Positions 17,086-26,887 are shown, counted from the stretch's first letter. The stretch is 64,000 bases of DNA from JAGXLC01 sp964585385 (GCA_964585385.1 CAZPDP010000016.1:1-64000), one strand, 5' to 3'. Program-made: numbers and translations. Notes: generated from the sequence alone by a model not told the origin.

Positions 17086-17457
17086 TTAGGTTATTGGTTT
17101 AATTTTGTAGTTTCGGATGATTTCAATAATTTTTTCTTTATCGCGGGTTTTGTCAAAAACATAATCAGCGCCCTTATTCATGGCATTGTCCCTGTTAGCT
17201 TCAATTGCATAATCGGAGGCTACAATTACTACAGGTCTTTTTTTCACTTCAGTTAAATAGTCTAATACATGAATGCCCGATTCGTCTGGCAGGCGAATGT
17301 CAAGAATTAGAAAGTCAGGCTGAACCTTATCCAACTGCTCAATTGTCATCACGTAATTTTCAGCCTCATAAATTTCTTTTACTTCCTTTATTTCAGAAAG
17401 CTTCTTTTTTATGATGATTCTGAAGATTAATGAGTCATCTGCAATCAATATTTTCAT
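17086..17457 (-). CDS. Single-domain response regulator (CheY-like)
   Basis: A 123-residue receiver. The acidic pair is in LIADDSLIFR (D8, D9), the acceptor Asp in DFLILDIRLPDESG (about 53), Ser at VIVASDYA, and Lys in YVFDKTRD. It is the first gene of a two-receiver operon with the gene at 16633. No histidine kinase is nearby, so the partner is encoded elsewhere. Confidence 0.85.
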   Translation of the reverse strand: MKILIADDSLIFRIIIKKKLSEIKEVKEIYEAENYVMTIEQLDKVQPDFLILDIRLPDESGIHVLDYLTEVKKRPVVIVASDYAIEANRDNAMNKGADYVFDKTRDKEKIIEIIRNYKIKPIT

Positions 17458-17612
17458 TATTTCTAACTGATAAAGGAATCAATTGAAAATCCCATTTTAC
17501 AAGTTATGAACTATTTCTTAAATATGCTTAACAAAAGGTATAAATTTTTGGGGACAATACTATTGTTTGAAGAATCAATTTATTGAAAGAGTCTGATTTT
17601 AATGTATAGTGG

Positions 17613-18608
17613 CTATGGTTTTGCATATTTTTTAAATTCTCCGGGAATTTCTTCATAGGTTTTGGAAGAAGCCGGAACTAATGAGGGCTGGCCATTTTTC
17701 TCCAGGATTTTCAAGCCTTTACTTTCTGATAGCACAAAGTGAAGAAAAGCTTCGGCGGCCTCAGGATTTTGAGCATTCTTTGGTATTGTTATGCCATATA
17801 CCATAGGTTCCCCGGCTATGGTTATTTTTTTTCCGGGCTTTTTACCTGCAATTTCAACTGTTGCTTTTTTATAATAATCTTTCATTTCCGGGTTTCCCAA
17901 ATTGATGGAATCGGGAAGTGAAATAAATTTTAATCCGTGTTGTTCAGCAACAGATCTGTAAAGGAAAGTATAATCCAGGGCATTAGCTTCGAGTAAGGCG
18001 ATCAGGTCTGTTTCTTTGGGGCGCATGAAGTTTTTATTCTTTTCAAGGATTCGTTTTGCAAAATTTTTATCCTTATAGTAATCTTCTGCCAGTCGAACCG
18101 TAATGACTGTCCTGTACCCACAGGGATCTGAATCCGGGTCGGAGCGGCCGAAGAATACATCATCACGCATTAAGATTTCCCGCCAGTTGTCCTGGTTTAT
18201 TTCCCTGGCATATTGTGAATCTTTATCGTAGACTATCGCCATTTCATTGGCTGCAAATTTTATCAGCCATTGGGCATGGTCAGGTATAAGTAACTCTTCA
18301 ATAATTTTATAGTCAGCCGAAGCGATGATATCGGCTTTTTTTCTGAGGTCTAAAATTTTCCTTGCTGCGTCGACACTTCCTGAAGATTCCATTTTGAAAT
18401 TTACATCCTGGTATTGGCTTTTAAAAGAATCAGCCATTTCATTCAGGGGCACAGTCAAGCTGCCTGCATGAAAAATTGTTAAATCACCTTTTATTCCTGA
18501 GTCCATGTTATTTTCATTTTTGAATTTGCAGCTTGTGGATAACAGGGCTATGGTTATACAAGAGGAGATAACAAATTGTTTAGCAGAGTTAAAAGTATGT
18601 TTTTTCAT
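17613..18608 (-). CDS. wtpA: Tungstate/molybdate-binding lipoprotein (WtpA/ModA type)
   Basis: A 331-residue periplasmic binding protein anchored as a lipoprotein. I start at the internal ATG (MKKHTFNSAKQF) because it gives a signal peptide with the lipobox LSTSC; the upstream in-frame ATG adds 25 residues with no function. The mature protein shows LTIFHAGSLTVPLNEMADSF, SGSVDAARKI and GRSDPDSDPCGYRTV, the last characteristic of the WtpA/TupA-like molybdate and tungstate binders. The cognate permease and ATPase are about 21 kb away (39035-40865). It lies beside the formate dehydrogenase operon, which needs the metal. Confidence 0.85.
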   Translation of the reverse strand: MKKHTFNSAKQFVISSCITIALLSTSCKFKNENNMDSGIKGDLTIFHAGSLTVPLNEMADSFKSQYQDVNFKMESSGSVDAARKILDLRKKADIIASADYKIIEELLIPDHAQWLIKFAANEMAIVYDKDSQYAREINQDNWREILMRDDVFFGRSDPDSDPCGYRTVITVRLAEDYYKDKNFAKRILEKNKNFMRPKETDLIALLEANALDYTFLYRSVAEQHGLKFISLPDSINLGNPEMKDYYKKATVEIAGKKPGKKITIAGEPMVYGITIPKNAQNPEAAEAFLHFVLSESKGLKILEKNGQPSLVPASSKTYEEIPGEFKKYAKP

Positions 18609-18733
18609 AAGTAAGGAAATAAATGTTTCACAACAAACATAAAAATGAATGATGAAACCCAACCTTTCATAAGCTTTGTACAATTGTTATGATAAGGCTG
18701 GGCTTTAGATTTTGCCTAGACAATTCTCCGTAT

Positions 18734-21457
18734 TTATATCTTTTCCACCATACAAGCTGAATATTTGAAAGCAGGAATCTTTGAGTATGGATCCAGTTCA
18801 CCTCTGACTAGTTTATTTACAGGTGATTCGTGGAAATGGAAAGGCATAAAGAGCTCTCCTTCTGCAACATATTCGCTGGAGTTTATGATGGTATTCAATT
18901 CTCCCCTGTTGTTATAAATCTTTACTTTGTCACCATCTTTTAAACCATTCTTCTTAACATCCAGCGGGTTCATAAGTACATACGAGTCGTTCGCAAAATC
19001 CGTGAGGGATTTGTTTCTGCGTGACATGGTTGAGGTATGGTAATGGTAAAGAATTCGTCCGGTATTCAGTATAAAGGGAAATTCCCAGGTTGGTTTTTCC
19101 TTTTGTTCTGCATGGTGGACAGGATTTAAGATACCCAGTCCGTGAGAAGTTTTGAACTGTTCGGTAAAAAGTGTTTTTGTTCCCGGATGATCTTTTGTTG
19201 GACAAGGCCATTGCAGGCCTTCGTGCTCTATTCTTTCATAAGTCATACCTGCCATTATAGGTGTAGCCTGGGTTATTTCATCAAATATCTCTTTGGCATT
19301 GTTGTATTGACCGATGTTATAACCCATTTTTTCTGCGATTTGTACAATTATTTTCCAGTCTTCCTCAGCTTCACCTGGCATTTCAACAGCTTTTCTCACC
19401 CGTAATGTTCTTCTGTCGCTGTTTACAAAGGTGCCATCTTTTTCTGCAAATGAGGAGGCAGGTAAGATAACATCCGCATAGGGAGTGGTTTCTGTATGAA
19501 AAATATCCTGAACAACAAGAAATTCCAGATTTTTTAAGGCTTCTTCCGTGTGATTAAGGTCTGGGTCAGTAACCATAGGATTTTCACCCATGATAAACAT
19601 GCCTTTAATTTTTCCATCATGGGCGGCATGCATAATTTCCACTGTAGTCAACCCAGGTTCTGACGGAAGCTTTTCATATTCTACGTTCCAGAGTTTTGCC
19701 AGTTTCTTCCGGTTTTCCTCATTACCTACCGGAATGTATCCCGGGTAATTGATAGGAGATACTCCAATATCGGTAACTCCCTGCACATTGTTCTGGCCTC
19801 TCGGGGGATCAATACCTGCGCTTTCTCTGCCTACCTGCCCGGTTATCAGCATCATGTTTATGAGAGAGAAGACCATGTGTGTGCCTACAACCTGCTGGCT
19901 TAGCCCCATGCCCGTTGAAATCATAGCAGTTTTGGCTGTAGCATACATTCGGGCTGCTTCAATAATTTTGGTTTTTGGCACACTGGTTATACGTTCCGTT
20001 TCTTCCGGAGTATATTTTTCAACCAGTTTTTTTAGTTCATGGAAAGAATCCATACCGCCTTCCACCCTGCTTTCTATAAAATCTTCATTTATAAGGTTCT
20101 CCCTGATAATTATATGCATCAGCCCGTTCAGAAGAGCAATGTCCGTTCCCAGTCTGGGCTGAAGCCAGATATCTGCATAATCTGCCATTTTTGTCCATTT
20201 CGGGTCACAGACTATGATTTTGTTTCCCTTGTATTTTCCATTTTTGACGTAAGTGGCTGTTACAGGATGGGTTTCGATCATGTTGTTCCCGGTTATGAAC
20301 AGGCAATCGGTTTCGGCAAAATCTTCAATAGAGTTACTGCCAGCACCGCTACCCAGGGCTTTTAACATAGCAGTGACAGTAGAAGCATGGCATAGCCTCG
20401 TGCAATAATCGAGGTTGTTGTTCCCGAAGGCTATCCTGATAAATTTTTGGAAAAGGTAATTATCTTCGTTAGTGCATTTAGCTGAGCCATAGCCCGCCAG
20501 GGATTCACTACCGTGTTTTTCTTTGATGTCATTAAATCTGGAGGCAATTAATTCGATGGCCTCGTCCCATGATGATTCTACAAACTTTCCGTTCTTTTTG
20601 ATGAGCGGTTTTTTCAACCTGTCTTCGCTATGAATGTAATCCAATCCATAGCGTCCTTTTACACACAACCTTCCATCGTTAGGCATTACGCCTTCCACTC
20701 CGTCCGAACGCATGATTTTTCCGTCCTGCACGTAAAGTTCAATTTGGCATCCCACACCGCAATAGGGACAGGTTGTACGCACTTTTTTTTCTATTTTATC
20801 CATTTGAATTTCATCACGATGCGGCTTTTCTACCAGTGCGCCTGTAGGGCAGAGCTGAACACATTCTCCGCAACCATCACATTCCGATTCATCCCATTCA
20901 TCGATTCCAGCCACAATGTATGAAGCTATACCTCTTTGGCTAAAAGAAAGTACATTTTTACCCTGAACTTCATCACAACCCTTGATGCATCGAAAGCACT
21001 TAATACACTTAGTTCCGTCGTAGGAAAGAATGGGTGAGGTATCGTCTACCGGATAACGCATCTGTTTGTAGATGTTGGGGTAACTTCTGTTTTCCTTGTT
21101 TTCCAGACCATAATGTTGCACCCAGTCACGAAATTCATCGTAATAGGTTCCGTCATAATGATCATTGTGTTCAGCCAAAAGGTAATCCAGGGTCCGTTTC
21201 CTTGCGGTTTCCAGTTCTTCGTCAAAGGCAATAACTTCCATACCTTCCTGCGCCATAACTGTACAGGACATAACCAGGCCTTTCTGCTCTTTAATCTTGA
21301 CTACACACATCCTGCAGGCTCCTGTAGGAGTTAATTTTTTGTGATAGCAGAGGTAAGGAATCTGAATATCATTGTCAAGGGCCACCTGTAACAGGTTTCT
21401 GCCTTCTGTGGTTTGTATCTTTTTACCGTCAATGGTTATATCAATTGTCTTACTCAT
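18734..21457 (-). CDS. fdhA: Formate dehydrogenase catalytic subunit, NAD-linked type
   Basis: A 907-residue molybdenum or tungsten enzyme oxidising formate or reducing CO2. Domains in order: [2Fe-2S] (C37, C48, C51, C65); a segment where relatives hold the His-Cys3 cluster, here with H97 and H100 but no Cys; two [4Fe-4S] clusters (C151/154/157/161 and C193/196/199/203); and the molybdopterin domain with its own cluster (C230/233/237/265). The catalytic position is Cys356 in YCTRLCHAST, so this is a cysteine rather than selenocysteine form. The C-terminus is the dinucleotide-binding domain. It ends an operon with the NuoF-like and NuoE-like genes, which pass electrons to NAD(P). Confidence 0.9.
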   Translation of the reverse strand: MSKTIDITIDGKKIQTTEGRNLLQVALDNDIQIPYLCYHKKLTPTGACRMCVVKIKEQKGLVMSCTVMAQEGMEVIAFDEELETARKRTLDYLLAEHNDHYDGTYYDEFRDWVQHYGLENKENRSYPNIYKQMRYPVDDTSPILSYDGTKCIKCFRCIKGCDEVQGKNVLSFSQRGIASYIVAGIDEWDESECDGCGECVQLCPTGALVEKPHRDEIQMDKIEKKVRTTCPYCGVGCQIELYVQDGKIMRSDGVEGVMPNDGRLCVKGRYGLDYIHSEDRLKKPLIKKNGKFVESSWDEAIELIASRFNDIKEKHGSESLAGYGSAKCTNEDNYLFQKFIRIAFGNNNLDYCTRLCHASTVTAMLKALGSGAGSNSIEDFAETDCLFITGNNMIETHPVTATYVKNGKYKGNKIIVCDPKWTKMADYADIWLQPRLGTDIALLNGLMHIIIRENLINEDFIESRVEGGMDSFHELKKLVEKYTPEETERITSVPKTKIIEAARMYATAKTAMISTGMGLSQQVVGTHMVFSLINMMLITGQVGRESAGIDPPRGQNNVQGVTDIGVSPINYPGYIPVGNEENRKKLAKLWNVEYEKLPSEPGLTTVEIMHAAHDGKIKGMFIMGENPMVTDPDLNHTEEALKNLEFLVVQDIFHTETTPYADVILPASSFAEKDGTFVNSDRRTLRVRKAVEMPGEAEEDWKIIVQIAEKMGYNIGQYNNAKEIFDEITQATPIMAGMTYERIEHEGLQWPCPTKDHPGTKTLFTEQFKTSHGLGILNPVHHAEQKEKPTWEFPFILNTGRILYHYHTSTMSRRNKSLTDFANDSYVLMNPLDVKKNGLKDGDKVKIYNNRGELNTIINSSEYVAEGELFMPFHFHESPVNKLVRGELDPYSKIPAFKYSACMVEKI

Positions 21458-21468
21458 AATTATATCCT

Positions 21469-22716
21469 TTAAAATTCATTCTTAAAAAATTGAACAGCGC
21501 TGCCGATTGGAATAATTGGTGAACCTCCCAGCGGACAAAGTGAAGTTTTCTGCATATGCTCAGCTTCTTCTTTCATTTTTTCCAGCATATCTGCCCTGTT
21601 TCCATTCTTTTTCTCTTTTACTTCACTCAGCATATCAACAAGCAGCCTGGTACCTACACGGCATGGTACACATTTTCCACAGGATTCATGCTCAAAGAAC
21701 TCCATAATAGAAAGCATCATATCATATAATGAGCGGGTATCATTCATTACCATAATGGCACCTGATCCAAGAACAGCACCCTTCTCTTTCAGGGTGTCAA
21801 ATCCCAGGGGAGTGTCCAGAACGGATTCATTCACAAATGACCCTGCAGCACCTCCGAGGATTGCAGCCAAAAATTTCTTACTATTTTTCATCCCTCCCGC
21901 CAGGTCATCAATAATTTGTCTGAGTGTTGTTCCGGCTTCAACTTCATAGTAGCCGGGCTTTTCCACATCCCCACTAATGGTGAATATTTTGGTTCCCGAT
22001 GTTTTTTCAGTACCCAGCTTTTTATATTCTTCATAGCCATTTTCGACGATAAAGGGTATGTGAGTGAAAGTTTCTACATTGTTGATTAGCGTGGGTTGAT
22101 TGAAAAGACCAATATTTGCCGGAAATGGTGGTTTGATACGGGGATATCCTCGTTTACCTTCAAGGGACTCAAGCATAGTTAATTCCTCACCGCATAAGTA
22201 AGATCCGGCTCCTATCCTTAGCTCTAAATCAAATGAAAAGTTGCTTTCATTGATGTTTTTTCCCAGGTAACCCTTTTCATAGCAATTTTTTATCGCCTTC
22301 TGCAGATTTTGTATGGATTGAACATATTCGCCCCTGATGTATATAAATCCCTTTTGAGCTCCTATTGCCCAACCCGATATCATGATGCCCTCGAGCAGGA
22401 GATGAGGATCCTGCTCCATAATTGCACGGTCTTTGTAGGTCCCGGGTTCCCCTTCATCAGCATTACAAACAATATATTTTCTCCCGCTTGCATCAGTTTT
22501 TGCCTGATGCGTAAATTTCATTTTCATTCCTGTAGGGAAGCCCCCACCTCCCAGACCTCTCAACCCGGAATTTTCTATCTCCTCGATTATTTCAGCCGGT
22601 TCTATATTCAATGCTTTTTTAAAAGACTGGAAACCTCCGGCATTTATGTATTCTTCAATGCTCAGAGGATTAATAGACCCGGCATTTTTCAATGCTATCC
22701 TGGTTTCCTGTATCAT
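21469..22716 (-). CDS. NuoF-like diaphorase subunit of the formate dehydrogenase
   Basis: A 415-residue flavoprotein carrying FMN, the NAD(H) site and one [4Fe-4S] cluster. The FMN/NAD loops are GLGGGGFPTG (about 54-63) and VCNADEGEPGTYKDR; cluster ligands are C346, C349, C352 (ESCGKCVPC) and C394 (SLCPLGG). It lacks the N-terminal thioredoxin-like and C-terminal ferredoxin domains of HydB-type subunits and is thus the minimal form. Its ATG overlaps the stop of the NuoE-like gene (ATGA), and the catalytic subunit gene follows after 11 nt. Confidence 0.88.
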   Translation of the reverse strand: MIQETRIALKNAGSINPLSIEEYINAGGFQSFKKALNIEPAEIIEEIENSGLRGLGGGGFPTGMKMKFTHQAKTDASGRKYIVCNADEGEPGTYKDRAIMEQDPHLLLEGIMISGWAIGAQKGFIYIRGEYVQSIQNLQKAIKNCYEKGYLGKNINESNFSFDLELRIGAGSYLCGEELTMLESLEGKRGYPRIKPPFPANIGLFNQPTLINNVETFTHIPFIVENGYEEYKKLGTEKTSGTKIFTISGDVEKPGYYEVEAGTTLRQIIDDLAGGMKNSKKFLAAILGGAAGSFVNESVLDTPLGFDTLKEKGAVLGSGAIMVMNDTRSLYDMMLSIMEFFEHESCGKCVPCRVGTRLLVDMLSEVKEKKNGNRADMLEKMKEEAEHMQKTSLCPLGGSPIIPIGSAVQFFKNEF

Positions 22717-23195
22717 GATGTTTGCTTTTTAAGTTCTATCTCACGTATGTTACTGATGATGTCTTTTACCCTATTTTCATCAAGATTATGATAAACGGTT
22801 TCATTTACCATCATCATAGGTGCTTTGTCGCAATGGCCCAGACATTCTGAAGGTTCCAGGGTAAACAACAGATCGCTTGTGGTCTCACCCATTTGTATGG
22901 ATAATTCTTTTTCCAGGGTTTTTAGAAGGTTAAATGCCCCAGCCATTCTGCATAGAGGAGATTTACAAAAACGAATAATGTATTTACCTCTTGGAGTCAA
23001 ACTAAACATGGAATAATATCTGACTACTCCATAAACAGAAGCGGTTGTAGTGTTTAGATACTTGGCAATCTGCCTGATATCTGAGTTTGTGACATTGTTT
23101 CCCGGATTACTTCTTTGAATTTCATGTAAAATAAGGAGAAGATTATCACGTGTCGGTGGATACCGATGTAGTATTTCCTGGGTATTCATAGGCAA
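22713..23195 (-). CDS. NuoE-like [2Fe-2S] subunit of the formate dehydrogenase
   Basis: A 160-residue thioredoxin-fold ferredoxin. Cluster ligands are C-x4-C in FCKSPLC and C-x3-C in ECLGHCDKAP. The N-terminal helical part (HRYPPTRDNLLLILHEIQ) is as in NuoE/HydC. It is the first gene of the operon and accepts electrons from the NuoF-like partner. A 201-base region separates it from the divergent aldehyde oxidoreductase operon, so both promoters must lie there. Confidence 0.88.
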   Translation of the reverse strand: MPMNTQEILHRYPPTRDNLLLILHEIQRSNPGNNVTNSDIRQIAKYLNTTTASVYGVVRYYSMFSLTPRGKYIIRFCKSPLCRMAGAFNLLKTLEKELSIQMGETTSDLLFTLEPSECLGHCDKAPMMMVNETVYHNLDENRVKDIISNIREIELKKQTS

Positions 23196-23396
23196 TTAAT
23201 TTTGTAAATTATAAAATTACCAGATTTAGCAAAAAATTTCAAGGCGTTTCATTAATATAGACTGAATTTGAATAGCTGCGAAATTTGCTTTAGCTATTCA
23301 ATAGAATCATACCCAAATTGAATTTGGAATCATTCTAAACGAATTTTGTTTATTATTTTACTGATTAATTATTAACTTTTGATCCATTAATCAAAC

Positions 23397-23750
23397 ATGA
23401 ATTGTATGAAACCAATAAAGAAACTAAGACCTCTTGCGATATGGCTTATGCGTATCGCGGTTTTACTATTCGTTCTTTTAGCTTATCATGAGGAGTTCAC
23501 AGCTTTTAATTTTCAAAGTGTTACTTTTTATCTGTCCACAGTATTTTTGCTTTTTGTTATTTTGTTATTCATTGGTGGTTTTCTGAAAAGTCAAAAACTA
23601 ACAGTTATATCAGCTCTTATTTTGATTCTGGCTACCGGATATCACGCTTTTTTAAATCTGCAGTCAGGTTTTGATTATAATTTTGGAGTTTATGTGGTTT
23701 TGGGTTCAGTCTTTGTCTATTTTTTTGCTAACGGAAATCCAAGATATTAA
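23397..23750 (+). CDS. Small membrane protein of the aldehyde oxidoreductase operon
   Basis: A 117-residue protein with about four TM helices (roughly 12-28, 43-62, 69-84, 93-112) and a basic N-terminus. A second ATG three codons in (MKPIKK) may be the real start. I do not recognise a family. It lies 8 nt before the Tat-signal ferredoxin gene. It could anchor the ferredoxin/oxidoreductase complex, but that is a guess from position. Confidence 0.6.
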   Translation: MNCMKPIKKLRPLAIWLMRIAVLLFVLLAYHEEFTAFNFQSVTFYLSTVFLLFVILLFIGGFLKSQKLTVISALILILATGYHAFLNLQSGFDYNFGVYVVLGSVFVYFFANGNPRY

Positions 23751-23758
23751 ATGTTCTT

Positions 23759-24454
23759 ATGGAGTCATCAAATAATCATAAATACACGCGGCGGCATTTT
23801 CTCCAGGATATTGTATACGGAGGTGCCGGCCTGATCATCTTAGGCTCTTTCGGCGTAAGTATTTTCAGGGATGAAGAGAAGCATTTGATAAAGGCCATTT
23901 CTGTGGATTTTGATAAATGTTCAGGTTGCCGTACCTGCGAAACAGCTTGCGCTGCCTATAATCATCGGGTAGAAGTTGATGGGGAAATGGTCAATGGATT
24001 GGGAAATCCATTTTATTCAAATATCAAAGTGCATCATTTTAATCCAGATGTAGATATCCCCAGCACTTGTGCTATCTGTCCTGACCCGCCCTGCATAGCT
24101 GCCTGTCCGGTTGCACCCGATTTGGAGACTGGGAGGAAAGCTCTTTACAGGGACGAGAAGTTTCTGACTATCAAAAATGATAAAGAACGCTGCCTGGGAT
24201 GCGGTCAGTGTGCTATCGCCTGCGAGAGTCTCCGCGGAGGAGTTATACGGCCGAATGATAAAACCAATATGCCTGAGCGTATATGTACTCTATGTAATGG
24301 TGATCCACAATGTGTAAAGTATTGCCCTTATGATGCATTAGCCTATATTGAAATGCCTGATAACAGGGATTTGAAAAATCTGGCTCCCAAAAAGATAGCC
24401 CAACAACTCATTAAGAAATATTATAACATTGAAATTACGGAGGCTGAATTATGA
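23759..24454 (+). CDS. Four-cluster ferredoxin with Tat signal, partner of the aldehyde oxidoreductase
   Basis: A 231-residue iron-sulfur protein. The N-terminus has twin arginines (TRRHFLQD, about 10-17) and a hydrophobic stretch (GGAGLIILGSFGVSI), a Tat signal or anchor. Four cysteine groups follow: CSGCRTCETAC, CAICPDPPCIAAC, CLGCGQCAIAC and CTLCNGDPQCVKYC, as in DmsB/NrfC-type electron-transfer subunits with four [4Fe-4S] clusters. The stop overlaps the oxidoreductase start (ATGA), so the two are coupled. It probably wires the oxidoreductase to the quinone pool or another carrier. Confidence 0.82.
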   Translation: MESSNNHKYTRRHFLQDIVYGGAGLIILGSFGVSIFRDEEKHLIKAISVDFDKCSGCRTCETACAAYNHRVEVDGEMVNGLGNPFYSNIKVHHFNPDVDIPSTCAICPDPPCIAACPVAPDLETGRKALYRDEKFLTIKNDKERCLGCGQCAIACESLRGGVIRPNDKTNMPERICTLCNGDPQCVKYCPYDALAYIEMPDNRDLKNLAPKKIAQQLIKKYYNIEITEAEL

Positions 24455-26280
24455 AATCCGGTGGATATTTTCACAAGCTACTAGAGGTAAACTTAAGTAA
24501 TGGTGAAATAAAAAAAACAGAGATACCTGAGGCTGATATTAAAAACTACATCGGTGGGCGCGGTCTGGGTACTAAAATATTGTGGGACCGGATTCCGCAT
24601 CCGGGCCTGGATCCTCTTTCACCGGAAAACCCGATTCTTTACATGCCCGGACCTTTTTCCGGCTTTCCTATTCCTTCCTCTTCACGGACCTGCGTGGTTA
24701 CAAAATCTCCGCGAACCTCACCGGTAAAATCTGAATATGAACATGCATCTACGGTCAGTTATTCCAACATCGGTGGATTTTGGGGTCCTGAGCTTCGTTT
24801 TGCCGGTTACGACGGACTTTTGGTAACAGGTAAAGCAGATAAGCCGGTTTACCTGAAAATAGATGATGATAAGGTTGAAATAAAGGATGCCACAAAATAC
24901 TGGGGTATGGGCACCGACCAATTTGATGTGGATTTTTATGATGAGCTGGGCGACCGGAATTTCGAAACATGCTATATCGGTCCTGCAGGTGAAAACCTGG
25001 TTCCTATGGCCTGTATACTTCATACGGCTGCCCGTGCTGCAGGCAGAGCTGGCACGGGATGTGTTATGGGTTCAAAAAATTTAAAAGCCATTGCTGTAAA
25101 GGGAACAAAACAACCCCAGGTTGCCCGGCATAAAGAATATCTTTCATTACTCGAAAAAAGCAGGCAATCCTTTATGGAAGAAAACGAAAGCCTGAAATTC
25201 TGGAGGTATGGTGGTACAGCAAATGCCCTGAAACGTTCCAGCAAAAACGGAACCCAGGCTGTTAAAAATTACAGTGAAGGGAGCTTCAAAGAAATTGAAA
25301 AGATAGGAACCGAAGCCAACAGGGAAAAAGTTTGGAAGCGTGATTTTGCCTGCTTTTCCTGTCAGCTTGCCTGTAAAAAAAGCGGAATAGCCAAAGGAAG
25401 TTATGCAGTCATGGTGCATGATGGCCCCGAATATGAAACAGGAACTATGCTGGGGGCCAATCTAGCCATTTCTGATTTGGCAGGGTTGCACAAATTGATT
25501 GTAGTGGCTGACGATTACGGCGTGGATATAATCTCGATTGGCAATACCATGGGGTTCCTAATGGAAGCCTATGATAAAGGATTGATTGATAAGGATTATC
25601 TGGATGGAGTAGATCTTCGCTGGGGGAATGTGGAAGCTGCTCTGCAAATGATTCATAAAATATGCAAAAGAGAGGGAATAGGAGATAAGGCTTGTAATGG
25701 AGTGAAATATATGGCAGAAGAAATAGACCAGGGAAGCAGCGATTTTGCTATTCATGTTAAAGGGCACGAACTGGCAGCGTGGAATGTCCCTGTAAATAAC
25801 GACTGGTGGTCTGTCTGCTATGCTACAAGCAACAGGGGAGCGTGTCACCTGAACGGAGGAACACCCAAGTCGCAGGATGAACAAGCCCTGGAAGATTCCC
25901 TGGGTGCGTGCAGCTTTGCAAGCAGTTGGTATAAAAACGAGGTGGCTTTTGAAAAATTTCTTTCGGCAATTACTGGTATTGAATGGACTGAAGAAGAATT
26001 CCGAAAAGCAGGAACCCGGATTTTTACCCTGGAAAAGATGTTCAATTACCGTGAGGGATTTAGAAAACAAGATGATGTTATACCAGAGAAATTTTTCAGC
26101 CATGAGTTTTCCTATGGTGATCACAAAGGAGCGATAGTTGAAAGAGAGGATTTCCATCAATATATGAAAAAGTATTACCAGGAGAGAGGCTGGGATTTAA
26201 AGACTTCCAGACCCATGGAAGAAACATTACAGGAGCTGGGGTTGGAATTCACTATGTCTGACAAAAGCGTGAAAGCCTAG
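24451..26280 (+). CDS. aor: Aldehyde ferredoxin oxidoreductase (tungstopterin enzyme)
   Basis: A 609-residue AOR-family enzyme that binds tungsten through two pterins and one [4Fe-4S] cluster and interconverts aldehydes and acids. Cluster ligands are C301, C304, C308 (ACFSCQLAC) and C487 (LGACSF). Other family blocks are YIGGRGLGTKILWD, GPAGENLVPMACILH and GRAGTGCVMGSKNLKA. The protein has no signal peptide although its ferredoxin partner carries a Tat signal. Nearby metal transport and cofactor genes support tungsten use. Substrate specificity cannot be read from sequence; it resembles the group with a dedicated ferredoxin subunit. Confidence 0.9.
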   Translation: MKSGGYFHKLLEVNLSNGEIKKTEIPEADIKNYIGGRGLGTKILWDRIPHPGLDPLSPENPILYMPGPFSGFPIPSSSRTCVVTKSPRTSPVKSEYEHASTVSYSNIGGFWGPELRFAGYDGLLVTGKADKPVYLKIDDDKVEIKDATKYWGMGTDQFDVDFYDELGDRNFETCYIGPAGENLVPMACILHTAARAAGRAGTGCVMGSKNLKAIAVKGTKQPQVARHKEYLSLLEKSRQSFMEENESLKFWRYGGTANALKRSSKNGTQAVKNYSEGSFKEIEKIGTEANREKVWKRDFACFSCQLACKKSGIAKGSYAVMVHDGPEYETGTMLGANLAISDLAGLHKLIVVADDYGVDIISIGNTMGFLMEAYDKGLIDKDYLDGVDLRWGNVEAALQMIHKICKREGIGDKACNGVKYMAEEIDQGSSDFAIHVKGHELAAWNVPVNNDWWSVCYATSNRGACHLNGGTPKSQDEQALEDSLGACSFASSWYKNEVAFEKFLSAITGIEWTEEEFRKAGTRIFTLEKMFNYREGFRKQDDVIPEKFFSHEFSYGDHKGAIVEREDFHQYMKKYYQERGWDLKTSRPMEETLQELGLEFTMSDKSVKA

Positions 26281-26307
26281 TGAGAAAAGATGAGCAGATT
26301 TCCCTGG

Positions 26308-26513
26308 TCATAAAAATCTGTTGAAACCATGATAAATGTTCATGCGGTTTTCTCTGGCAAAACCGGCCATAGCAATATCATTTTCTTTGCAGATTTCCAC
26401 AGCACGGTAAGTAGGTGAAGCTTTCGTAATTATCGTTTATATTCCCATTTTCAGGATGAGATCCATAATACTTTTTTTCCTTCTTCAAATCTGATTATTC
26501 TTAATGTTTTCAT
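26308..26513 (-). pseudogene. fdhD: Decayed 3' end of fdhD
   Basis: Reading the minus strand down to the TGA at 26308-26310 gives ITKASPTYRAVEICKEND, then IAMAGFARENRMNIY, matching the C-terminus of FdhD (sulfur-carrier protein needed for formate dehydrogenase activation). Upstream in the same frame a TAA falls inside what should be KM..GI.IIITKASPT, and the preceding residues (IMDLILKMGI) lead back only into a frameshifted, unrecognisable sequence. The catalytic CxxC half is absent. No other gene is visible in the 26281-26887 gap. Confidence 0.65.
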
Positions 26514-26887
26514 AATGGATTCTTTTTTTATTGATCCTAAAGGTATTTAAACCATTTGATTGTCTGAGGTTTTATGTTTTTTATTTATACGAGCTGGAAT
26601 AATAAATTGGATTGCTTGAATATTTTTTTTATGTTCACATAAATGATTTATTATCTTGCATTCATTATTGTGCTGTTGGTAAATTGTTTTGTCATTTTTC
26701 TTAAAATTATATATATTGCACGTAACTGAAGAATGTATGAACTGAATTTTGTGTTGACTATTCAGTACGATGATACAAAATTGTTCATAAAATAAATCGA
26801 CCTAAGACCATTTAAATGCTTACAGATAAGCAATCGATCTTGATATAAGATACTTTTTTTTGTCTCTTTAAAATAAAGGTTTATTGG

